Source: Bacteroidota bacterium
GTDB taxonomy: Bacteria; Bacteroidota; Bacteroidia; Bacteroidales; Rikenellaceae
Reading direction: 5' to 3'
Assembly (NCBI GenBank): GCA_023443765.1
Contig: JAEZTA010000073.1
Coordinates: forward strand, 1 to 6,471
DNA length: 6,471 bases
Positions 1 through 5,350 of the stretch are shown here, in pieces. The translations under genes and the position numbers were made by a program. The notes beneath the pieces are model-generated. The model had not been told where the DNA came from, did not search any database, and saw nothing but the letters and a program-made list of their open reading frames with translations. Position 1 is the first letter of the stretch. Each line of letters starts with the position of its first letter.

Positions 1-393
1 AGCGCCATGCGCGTGGAGATGATCCACCCCGAGAGCGACTATGCCTACGCCTTTTTCGTCGAGGAGTACGGCATCATTCTGGCGGTGTTGCTGCTGATGC
101 TCTACCTGTGGATTTTCTTCCGTTCGATCGAGATTTTCCGACGATGCGGAACGGCTTTCCCGGGATTGCTGGTGCTGGGGCTCGGCTTGTTGATAACGTG
201 TCAGGCGTTGTTGCATATCATGGTGACGGTCAACCTGATCCCCGAAACGGGGCAGACCCTGCCGCTGATCTCCCGCGGCGGTTCGTCGGTGCTGTTCACG
301 ACGATCGCCATGGGCATGATCCTGAGCGTCAGCCGCCAGAACGACGAGCAGTCGCACGACCGGCCGAAAAGTGAAACGTTGTACGAGAAATAA
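1..393 (+). CDS. ftsW: Cell-division peptidoglycan polymerase FtsW (SEDS family), 3' end only
   Basis: FtsW is the SEDS-family glycosyltransferase that polymerises septal peptidoglycan from lipid II with its partner class B PBP, in the inner membrane at the division site. The window opens inside the gene: frame 1 is open from base 1 and gives the last 130 residues; the ATG at 7 is internal. Visible parts are the end of a large external loop (HPESDYAYAFFVEEYG, matching the family's 'SDFIFAVIGEE' region), then three hydrophobic helices at roughly residues 25-42, 55-75 and 100-112. Between the last two lies the SEDS signature ETGQTLPLISRGGSS. A short polar tail follows. 'LPLISRGGSS' fits FtsW better than RodA. 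The S4-domain gene starts 6 nt after the stop, so the two are probably cotranscribed. In most Bacteroidetes murG follows ftsW; it does not here. The family call is firm; the FtsW-versus-RodA choice is slightly less so. Confidence 0.92.
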   Translation, partial: SAMRVEMIHPESDYAYAFFVEEYGIILAVLLLMLYLWIFFRSIEIFRRCGTAFPGLLVLGLGLLITCQALLHIMVTVNLIPETGQTLPLISRGGSSVLFTTIAMGMILSVSRQNDEQSHDRPKSETLYEK

Positions 394-399
394 CGAGCT

Positions 400-795
400 A
401 TGGAAGATATCCGATTGGACAAATACCTTTGGGCGGTGCGGATTTTCAAGACCCGCAGCGATGCCGCCGACGCCGTGCGCAACAACAAGGTGACGGTCAA
501 CGGGGCTTATGCCAAGCCGTCGCGCGAGGTGAAGATCGGCGATGTGATCGCCGTGCGCAGGTTGCAGGTGACCTATTCCTTTAAGGTCCTCGACCTCGTG
601 TCGAGCCGCCAGCCGGCGAAGAATGTGCCGCTCTACTGTCTCAACATCACTCCGCAGGAGGAGTTGGACAAACTCAACGTTCCGCGCGAGACGATCTTCG
701 TCGTCCGCGACCGCGGCACGGGCCGCCCCACCAAAAAGGAGCGGCGGGAGTTGGACGGACTGATGGACGAGGTTTACTACGACGAGGATGAATAA
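400..795 (+). CDS. hslR: S4-domain RNA-binding protein, Hsp15/RqcP family
   Basis: Hsp15-type proteins bind free 50S subunits that still carry peptidyl-tRNA and help recycle stalled chains; the Bacillus relative RqcP (YabO) works with RqcH in alanine tailing. The 131-residue protein matches the length of E. coli Hsp15 (about 133). The S4 fold occupies residues 5-60: RLDKYLWAVRIFKTRSDAA, then VTVNGAYAKPSREVKIGD. Arg5 and Arg19 align with Arg2 and Arg16 of RqcP, which are important for RNA contact. The C-terminal segment GRPTKKERRELD (about 107-118) is the Hsp15 signature, absent from the shorter RqcP, and the protein ends in an acidic tail. The start is the ATG 6 nt after the ftsW stop; no clear Shine-Dalgarno site is visible, so translation may be coupled to ftsW. 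The stop codon lies within a terminator stem. Family assignment is strong; whether it acts like Hsp15 or RqcP here is not known. Confidence 0.9.
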   Translation: MEDIRLDKYLWAVRIFKTRSDAADAVRNNKVTVNGAYAKPSREVKIGDVIAVRRLQVTYSFKVLDLVSSRQPAKNVPLYCLNITPQEELDKLNVPRETIFVVRDRGTGRPTKKERRELDGLMDEVYYDEDE

Positions 796-826
796 GAAAA
801 GCGGCTTTCAGGCCGCTTTTCTTATT
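791..826. terminator. Bidirectional rho-independent terminator between convergent hslR and mscS genes
   Basis: A perfect 15-bp stem (791-805 with 812-826) closes a 6-nt loop TTTCAG. The G+C-rich core GCGGC/GCCGC is flanked by an A-run on one side and a T-run on the other, so either strand gives a hairpin followed by uridines. The stop of the upstream gene (793-795, TAA) and the stop of the MscS gene on the opposite strand (822-824, TAA) are both inside the stem, base-paired exactly with each other. Confidence 0.93.
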
Positions 827-2615
827 TGGTACGGGGTGGGTTTTCCCGCTCGGGAATGGTTGTGGCGTTGCCGTTGCGGTAGGCCGTATAGGCCGGGGAC
901 ATGATTTCGACTTCGGCGGCGGCGAACGTGTCCTGGATCTGCTGGTTCAAGGCCGAGAGGATATGGGCCATGCGGTCGGCGTCGCGGATGCAGGCGTGGA
1001 GTTGGTAGACCGGATAGTAGTCGCTCAGCGAAGGTTCGAGCACGAAGGGTTCCGGGTCGGCGACGACGCCCGGTGTGAGCCTTGCGGCCTCGATCAGCAG
1101 GCTGTGGACCTTGCGCCACGGAACGTCGTAGCCGATAGTCACCTCGGTGTGGATCAGCAGGCCGTATTCACGGGCCGAAGAGCTGTAATTGACCGTGTAC
1201 GACGACATGATGAACGAGTTAGGGATGGTCACCACCTCGTTGCGGGGCGTGCGCAGGCGGGTTACGAAGGCCGTCTTTTCGACCACCTTGCCCGTCGTGT
1301 CGTTGAGTTTGATGCGGTCTCCGATCCGGAACGGCCGCATGTAGGTGATGACCAGCCCGGCGATGATGTTACCCACGACGGTGCTCGAACCCAGCGAGAT
1401 GATCAGGCCCACGAAGACCGAAATGCCCTTGAAAATATCCGAATCCGATTTCGGCAGGTAGGGGTAGATCATGGCGATCATGAAGGCGTAGAACAGGAAC
1501 CGCACGATGTGGAACGTGGGGATGGCCCAGTCGGCGTAGAACCCGTGGATTTTCAGTTTCTCGGTTTCGATCTCGGTGGCCAGGTAGCGCAGCCCTTTCA
1601 CGGCGTAGCGCGTTACGAGCCAGATGACAGCGATGGTGAACAGGTTGGGGATGTAGTCGACGATCCCCAGGAGGATGGCGTGCAGCGGCGTCCAGATGTA
1701 GGAAAACGTTGCATAGGCGAAGGTCTGCGTGGCCGGGAAGATCGTGAAAAGCAGCGGCACGGAGATCATCAGCTGGATGAGGATGACCACATAGCGTGCG
1801 ATGTTCGAACCGAAGAGCAGCAGTTTTACCTGACGGCGGGTGTCGAGCAGTTCGTAATTCTGGATCAGGATGGATTTCATCCGCTGGCGACGCCGGCAGA
1901 TGCGGCGGCGGACTTTGCGGAAAGCCCAGTTCGTCAGCCGGAACAGGGCATACTGTCCGACGATGACCAGCAGGAAGAGCGCGACGCGCTTGATCAACTC
2001 GCGCCAGCCGTAGGTTTCGTGCATCTCCTGCAACTTCACGACGACCCGGTTGCGGATGCTGTCCGCCAGTTCCTGCCGGGTTATGCCTTCCCACAGCCCG
2101 TCCTGATCGGTGAAGGTCACGATGACTTTTTCGCCGTAAATCAGGTCCGAAACGATGTCGCTGTGCTCCACGGCGAGTGAATCGGGTTTCAGCGTCAGTT
2201 GGCGCCCCAGCCGGTCGATCGCCTCGACATCCATTGCGGCGCGCGAAGCAGGCGTATGGCCGCCCCGTTTGGCGTAGAGCCGGAACAGGGTGTCGCCCTC
2301 GACCACGACGGGATATGCCTGGGTCGTGCGGCGCAGTGAGTCGATGCGCAGTCTGCGTTGGGCGCGCTCCGCGGAGTCGGCGGCGATGGGCATGCGCAGC
2401 CGTTCGACCTCCATTTTCAGGTCGGCTTCGGCAAGGCGTGCCGCGGCGAGTTCCGTTTTCAGCCGTACGACGGCAGCGGAATCGGCGGTTGTGGTGAGCG
2501 AGTCTGCGGCTCCGGCGTCGGAGGGCATGGCATGGCTCCGGAAGGGCATGAGGAGCAGCAAGGCTCCGAGGAAGAGAATTCTTTGCATGAGGATCTTCAA
2601 ATACCGCCCAAACAT
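822..2615 (-). CDS. Large MscS-family mechanosensitive ion channel with periplasmic N-terminal domain
   Basis: Probable small-conductance mechanosensitive channel that opens under membrane tension to release solutes during osmotic downshock. The 597-residue protein is about twice the size of E. coli MscS (286). In order: a signal peptide or anchor (about 10-29, ending near SHA); a charged, probably coiled-coil stretch (about 48-97); a periplasmic domain (about 100-200) containing EGDTLFRL and TFTDQDGLWEGITRQELA, a pattern also found ahead of other MscS-type channels; membrane segments at about 209-227, 272-293, 309-335, 368-387 and 397-426, the last being the glycine-rich pore helix SLGSSTVVGNIIAGLVITYMRPF; then the MscS beta domain with GDRI and VVTIPNS (about 428-487); and a C-terminal alpha/beta domain ending near MSPAYTAYRNG. 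An arginine-rich segment (233-245) follows the first core helix, consistent with a cytoplasmic loop. The start is uncertain: Met10 (ATG at 2588-2586) gives a cleaner signal peptide. The paralogue type is not resolved. Confidence 0.9.
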   Translation of the reverse strand: MFGRYLKILMQRILFLGALLLLMPFRSHAMPSDAGAADSLTTTADSAAVVRLKTELAAARLAEADLKMEVERLRMPIAADSAERAQRRLRIDSLRRTTQAYPVVVEGDTLFRLYAKRGGHTPASRAAMDVEAIDRLGRQLTLKPDSLAVEHSDIVSDLIYGEKVIVTFTDQDGLWEGITRQELADSIRNRVVVKLQEMHETYGWRELIKRVALFLLVIVGQYALFRLTNWAFRKVRRRICRRRQRMKSILIQNYELLDTRRQVKLLLFGSNIARYVVILIQLMISVPLLFTIFPATQTFAYATFSYIWTPLHAILLGIVDYIPNLFTIAVIWLVTRYAVKGLRYLATEIETEKLKIHGFYADWAIPTFHIVRFLFYAFMIAMIYPYLPKSDSDIFKGISVFVGLIISLGSSTVVGNIIAGLVITYMRPFRIGDRIKLNDTTGKVVEKTAFVTRLRTPRNEVVTIPNSFIMSSYTVNYSSSAREYGLLIHTEVTIGYDVPWRKVHSLLIEAARLTPGVVADPEPFVLEPSLSDYYPVYQLHACIRDADRMAHILSALNQQIQDTFAAAEVEIMSPAYTAYRNGNATTIPERENPPRTK

Positions 2616-2616
2616 A
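2609..2616 (-). promoter_or_regulatory. Possible -7 element (TATGTTTG) overlapping the first mscS start codon
   Basis: TATGTTTG matches the Bacteroidetes -7 consensus TAnnTTTG on the minus strand, but it includes the ATG at 2615. If it is used, transcription would begin near 2602 and the real start would be Met10 at 2588. No TTTG lies at the expected distance upstream, so this may be chance. Confidence 0.25.
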
Positions 2617-2666
2617 CGGATTTATTTCGGATTTTGAGGGCCCGGCCGGCAATATTTCAAACGGAA

Positions 2667-2701
2667 GACCGGGATTCCGCATTTAGTGCGAAATCCCGGT
2701 C
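2667..2701 (-). terminator. Strong hairpin downstream of pth, likely terminator or processing site
   Basis: The arms 2667-2681 and 2687-2701 form a 15-bp stem with one C/A mismatch and a 5-nt loop; the outer 8 bp (GACCGGGA/TCCCGGTC) are GC-rich. It starts 31 nt after the pth stop codon. On the minus strand it is followed by TTCCGTTTGAAATATT, an interrupted T stretch rather than a clean T-run, so termination may be partial and some readthrough into mscS is possible. Confidence 0.6.
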
Positions 2702-2732
2702 CTGCCTTGCTGTATACCGGTTTCTTTCCGGG

Positions 2733-3296
2733 TTACTTCTTGTTGAAAAAGTTCATCGTCATGGCTGTCCCGACGGTCGCAAACGACCGGACGGCGTCGA
2801 CAAAGACCTTCAGCCGGTCGGGCATGGCCTTCTGCTCCTCGTCGGTCCACTCCCCGAGCACGTAGTCTACCTGATGTCCCCTGGGAAAGTCGCCGCCCAC
2901 GCCGAAACGCATGCGGGCATACTCTTCCGTGCCGAGCAGTTCGGAGATGTTTTTCAGGCCGTTGTGGCCTCCGGCGCTCCCCTTCGGGCGCAGCCGCAGC
3001 GTGCCGAACGGCAGTGCAATGTCGTCCGAGATGACGAGCAGGTTCTCCTGCGGAATCTTTTCGGCGTCCATCCAGTAACGGACGGCCTTGCCCGAGAGAT
3101 TCATGTAGGTCGAGGGTTTCAGCAACACCAGTGTCCGTCCCTTGTACTTCGCTTCGGCCACATCGCCGTAACGTTGGGTGGTAAAAACAGCGTTGGACGC
3201 CTCTGCGAGGGCGTCCAACACGTTGAAACCGATGTTGTGGCGGGTTCCGGCGTACTCGGCGCCGATGTTCCCGAGCCCAACAATGAGGTATTTCAT
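2733..3296 (-). CDS. pth: Peptidyl-tRNA hydrolase
   Basis: Pth cleaves the ester bond of peptidyl-tRNAs that fall off the ribosome, recycling tRNA in the cytoplasm; it is essential in most bacteria. The 187 residues match the normal family length (E. coli 194). All the active-site positions are present: Asn10 in LIVGLGN, His20 in TRHNIGF (the catalytic base), Met65-Asn66 in KPSTYMNLSG, Asp91 in VISDDIALPFG, and Asn112 in SAGGHNGLKN. The C-terminal lid includes VDYVLGEWTDEE. The start is clear because the family begins right at MKYLIVGLGN. An AAGGAG sequence ends only 1 nt before the ATG, closer than a usual Shine-Dalgarno site, so its role is doubtful. The gene follows rplY after 15 nt on the same strand, so the two form an operon; the rplY(ctc)-pth pair is widespread in bacteria. 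Confidence 0.97.
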   Translation of the reverse strand: MKYLIVGLGNIGAEYAGTRHNIGFNVLDALAEASNAVFTTQRYGDVAEAKYKGRTLVLLKPSTYMNLSGKAVRYWMDAEKIPQENLLVISDDIALPFGTLRLRPKGSAGGHNGLKNISELLGTEEYARMRFGVGGDFPRGHQVDYVLGEWTDEEQKAMPDRLKVFVDAVRSFATVGTAMTMNFFNKK

Positions 3297-3311
3297 ACTC
3301 CTTCGGCCGGC

Positions 3312-3884
3312 TTATTTTGCAGCCTCGGCAGCACCGCGCGATGCACGGGTTACGCGAACGGCGCAGATGGCGGTCGTAGCAGGGGTAACGAACTTCAGGT
3401 TCTCGATGTCGAGGTCGCCGACGAAGATGGTCTTGCCTACGCCCAGCTCCGTAACGTCTACGACGATTTCGTCGGGCAGGTTCTCAACCAGTGCGCTGAC
3501 AACCAGCTTACGGGCCGACAGGGCCAGCTTACCGCCGACCTTCACGCCCTCGGCGTTACCGGTCAGGCGTACCGGAATGGCGATCGAAACGGGTTTGCCT
3601 TCGGCGACGCGGTAGAAATCCAGGTGGAGGATCTCCTCGCGGATGGGGTGGAACTGAACCTCGCGCAGCACGGCTTTCTCCTTCTTACCCTCGATCTCGA
3701 ATTCTACGATGTAGGAGTTCGGGGTGTAGATCAGGGGTTTAACATCGCGGGGGTCGACCGAGAAGCTCTCCGTCTCACCGTTGCCGCACAGTACGCAGGG
3801 TACCATGCCCTCGCGGCGTACAGCTTTGGCTGCTTTCTTACCGAAATCGGCGCGCTTTACAGCGTTGATCGAAATGGTTTTCAT
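3312..3884 (-). CDS. rplY: 50S ribosomal protein L25 (long, CTC/TL5-type)
   Basis: L25 binds loop E of 5S rRNA in the central protuberance of the 50S subunit. The 190-residue form has two domains: the 5S-binding L25 domain (about 1-95), with GKKAAKAVRREGMVPCVLCGNGE and the signature REVQFHPIREEILHLDF, and a C-terminal TL5/CTC beta domain (about 96-180), with VPVRLTGNAEGVKVGG-type and LGVGKTIFVGDL motifs. E. coli L25 has only the first domain; the long form is general stress protein CTC in Bacillus. The tail is alanine-rich (ASRGAAEAAK), as in other Bacteroidetes L25 proteins. Position 33 is Cys where Tyr is usual in the VLYG motif, a mild substitution. The ATG at 3884 is preceded by an A-rich stretch with no Shine-Dalgarno site. 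A promoter and a structured leader lie upstream, and pth follows 15 nt downstream. Confidence 0.96.
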   Translation of the reverse strand: MKTISINAVKRADFGKKAAKAVRREGMVPCVLCGNGETESFSVDPRDVKPLIYTPNSYIVEFEIEGKKEKAVLREVQFHPIREEILHLDFYRVAEGKPVSIAIPVRLTGNAEGVKVGGKLALSARKLVVSALVENLPDEIVVDVTELGVGKTIFVGDLDIENLKFVTPATTAICAVRVTRASRGAAEAAK

Positions 3885-3969
3885 AGTAATTTGTTTGTTT
3901 TTAAAGTGTTACCTTCGGCGGTTCTCAATGCGGCCTCTGCGGACCGCATCCCATTTCCGCCTGCTTTGG
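3885..3969 (-). promoter_or_regulatory. Structured 5' leader of rplY mRNA, candidate L25 autoregulatory element
   Basis: From the predicted transcription start (about 3969) the leader is about 85 nt. It can fold into an outer 5-bp stem (3957-3961 with 3917-3921, GGCGG/CCGCC), an internal loop (3950-3956 facing 3922-3927), and an inner 6-bp stem (3944-3949 with 3928-3933, ATGCGG/CCGCAT) capped by 10 nt. The internal loop carries AUGG on one side and GAGAA on the other, resembling part of 5S rRNA loop E. The remaining 32 nt before the ATG are A-rich and look unstructured. The stems are seen in the sequence; the regulatory role is inference. Confidence 0.45.
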
Positions 3970-3974
3970 GTGCG

Positions 3975-4004
3975 CAAAGTTAGTGTAAATAATTAGAAAT
4001 GAAA
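3975..4004 (-). promoter_or_regulatory. Promoter of the rplY-pth operon
   Basis: On the minus strand TAACTTTG (3982 down to 3975) is an exact match to the Bacteroidetes -7 consensus TAnnTTTG. An imperfect -33 element, TTTC (4004-4001), lies 18 nt upstream in an AT-rich stretch. The predicted transcription start is near 3969. Confidence 0.7.
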
Positions 4005-4036
4005 AATTAGCGCCCGAAAAATCGCCGTTTGCGGCT

Positions 4037-4070
4037 AAAAACAAAGGGCGGAGTTGTCGCTCCGCCCCTT
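4037..4070 (-). terminator. Rho-independent terminator of galE
   Basis: On the minus strand, AAGGGGCGGAG (4070-4060) pairs with CTCCGCCCTTT (4053-4043): 11 bp including one G-U pair, around the loop CGACAA. GTTTTT follows directly (4042-4037). It lies 22 nt after the galE stop codon and separates galE from the rplY promoter. Confidence 0.9.
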
Positions 4071-4092
4071 GAAAACGATCTTCCGTGTCCGG

Positions 4093-5121
4093 TTATTTGA
4101 TTCCGCGGATGTGCTTCTCCCAGGCCCAGGCGGCGCGGAGCGTCTCGTCGAGCGTCCGCTCTGCTTTCCAGCCCAAGTCGGTGTTCGCCAAGGTCGGGTC
4201 GGCCCAGATGGCGATGATATCGCCCGCACGGCGCGGAGCGATCTTGTAGCAGAGTTTCAAGCCGTTGACCTCCTCGAACCTGTGCACCAGTTCCAGCACC
4301 GAGACGCCGCGGCCCGTGCCGACGTTGAAAATCTCGTAGGGCTGCTTGTTCTTGTCCTCGATCATGCGGGCGATTGCGGCCACGTGGGCTTTCGCAAGGT
4401 CCACAACGTCGATGTAGTCGCGGACGCACGACCCGTCGGGCGTCGGATAGTCGTCGCCGAAGACCGAGAGGCACTCGCGCAGTCCGGCTGCGGTTTGCGT
4501 GATGAACGGCACGAGGTTCTGCGGCACGCCGCGCGGCAGTTCGCCGATCAGGGCCGAGGGATGTGCGCCGATGGGGTTGAAGTAGCGCAGCGCGATGCCC
4601 TTCATGCCGGGATAGGCGGCCAGCGAGTCGCGCAGGATGTCTTCGCACATCTGCTTGGTGTTGCCGTAGGGCGAGGTCGCTGGCTTGCGGGGCGTCTGCT
4701 CGGTCACGGGCTGCTTCTCGGGTTCGCCGTAAACGGTGCACGACGAGGAGAAGACGATGTTCTGGCGGCCGAATTCGCGCATCAGGCCGATGACGTTCAT
4801 GAACGAGGTGAGGTTATTGCCGTAGTATTCGAGCGGCTTCTGGACCGATTCGCCCACGGCTTTCGACGCCGCGAAGTGGATCACCGAGTCGAACTCGTAC
4901 TGCTCGAAGACCTTGCGGAAAGCCGCACGGTCGCAGCAGTCCACCTCGACGAAGGGGATGTCGACGCCTGTGATCTTGCGCACGCCTTCGACGGCGTTGA
5001 GGTCGCTGTTCGAAAGGTTATCGACGATCACTACGTCGTAACCCGCGTTGATGAGTTCCACGGAGGTATGCGAGCCGATGTAGCCTGCACCGCCGCTGAC
5101 CAATACACACGATTTTTTCAT
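4093..5121 (-). CDS. galE: UDP-glucose 4-epimerase
   Basis: GalE interconverts UDP-glucose and UDP-galactose using tightly bound NAD, feeding the Leloir pathway and surface glycan synthesis in the cytoplasm. The 342 residues match the family (E. coli 338). The N-terminal Rossmann motif is GGAGYIGSH (residues 10-18). The SDR catalytic set is Ser127 (SSSCTVYG), Tyr152 and Lys156 (SPYGNTK). The substrate domain has RYFNPIGAHPSALIGE, VFGDDYPTPDGSCVRDYIDVVDLAKAH, and APRRAGD near residue 300. At the sugar-binding gate, where E. coli has Tyr299, the sequence reads AIWAD, so the residue is Ile305. The start is MKKSCVLVSGG at 5121: the frame stays open to 5178, but a full promoter lies inside that extension, and GalE proteins begin just before the GGAGYIG motif. 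It is monocistronic, divergent from kbl. It is a true GalE, not the GalE-like threonine dehydrogenase sometimes found near kbl. Confidence 0.95.
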   Translation of the reverse strand: MKKSCVLVSGGAGYIGSHTSVELINAGYDVVIVDNLSNSDLNAVEGVRKITGVDIPFVEVDCCDRAAFRKVFEQYEFDSVIHFAASKAVGESVQKPLEYYGNNLTSFMNVIGLMREFGRQNIVFSSSCTVYGEPEKQPVTEQTPRKPATSPYGNTKQMCEDILRDSLAAYPGMKGIALRYFNPIGAHPSALIGELPRGVPQNLVPFITQTAAGLRECLSVFGDDYPTPDGSCVRDYIDVVDLAKAHVAAIARMIEDKNKQPYEIFNVGTGRGVSVLELVHRFEEVNGLKLCYKIAPRRAGDIIAIWADPTLANTDLGWKAERTLDETLRAAWAWEKHIRGIK

Positions 5122-5147
5122 AGAGTAGCTGGTTGTTATTTGAGCAA

Positions 5148-5179
5148 CAAAGGTATTAAAAAATTTATACGGCGGCAAA
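5148..5179 (-). promoter_or_regulatory. Promoter of galE
   Basis: On the minus strand, TTTG (5179-5176), exactly 20 nt, then TACCTTTG (5155-5148) is a full match to the Bacteroidetes primary sigma consensus TTTG-N19/21-TAnnTTTG. The predicted start is near 5142, giving a leader of about 20 nt to the ATG at 5121. An inverted repeat CGGCA-N7-TGCCG (5173-5189) overlaps the -33 element. Confidence 0.85.
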
Positions 5180-5293
5180 GAAAATGCCGTTGAAAAAACG
5201 ACGCAGGGGTGCCGGGGTCAGCCGGTGCTAACAAATTGTAACTCGTGTCGTGAAAAAAGCGTTCGGAACGTATCGGTTTTCGGAAATTTATCG

Positions 5294-5301
5294 TACATTT
5301 G
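5294..5301 (+). promoter_or_regulatory. kbl: -7 element of the kbl promoter
   Basis: TACATTTG matches TAnnTTTG exactly, 49 nt before the kbl ATG, predicting a start near 5307 and a leader of about 43 nt. No good TTTG lies 19-21 nt upstream (the sequence there is GTATCGG), so the -33 element is weak. An 11-nt palindrome CGTTCGGAACG (5260-5270) sits just above that position. Confidence 0.6.
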
Positions 5302-5350
5302 TAACAAATCGACACTTTGCGATCGGAAATTCATCAAAAAATTAACGGAT

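Noticed and set aside
963..2180. 405-codon open frame on the plus strand opposite the mscS gene
   Set aside because: It encodes a low-complexity, Asp/Arg/Val/Gly-rich product with no domain, typical of the antisense frame of a GC-rich gene; mscS on the other strand has clear family motifs.
2358..3983. 541-codon open frame on the plus strand opposite pth and rplY
   Set aside because: It spans two well-recognised minus-strand genes and their gaps, with no domain of its own; shadow of the codon bias.
4024..4035. Small GCCG-CAAA-CGGC hairpin after the galE terminator, followed by T residues on the minus strand
   Set aside because: A 4-bp stem is too weak to call as a second terminator.
4093..5121. 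galE as the GalE-like L-threonine dehydrogenase that could partner kbl
   Set aside because: The sequence has true GalE signatures (RYFNPIGAHPS, DGSCVRDYIDVVDLA, APRRAGD) and lacks the shorter threonine dehydrogenase pattern.
5122..5178. Upstream extension of galE to an ATG at 5178
   Set aside because: The extension contains the complete galE promoter (5148-5179), and GalE homologues start immediately before the GGAGYIG motif.
4054..5193. 379-codon open frame on the plus strand opposite galE
   Set aside because: The composition is that of a mirrored frame of galE, and no motif is recognisable.
5184..5231. 15-residue basic mini-ORF on the plus strand in the galE-kbl gap
   Set aside because: It lies upstream of the predicted kbl transcription start and has no promoter or ribosome binding site of its own.
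5236..5305. Direct repeat TTGTAAC (5236-5242 and 5299-5305), 63 bp apart, about six helical turns
   Set aside because: One or two 7-nt repeats are expected by chance in a gap of this size; no third copy was seen.
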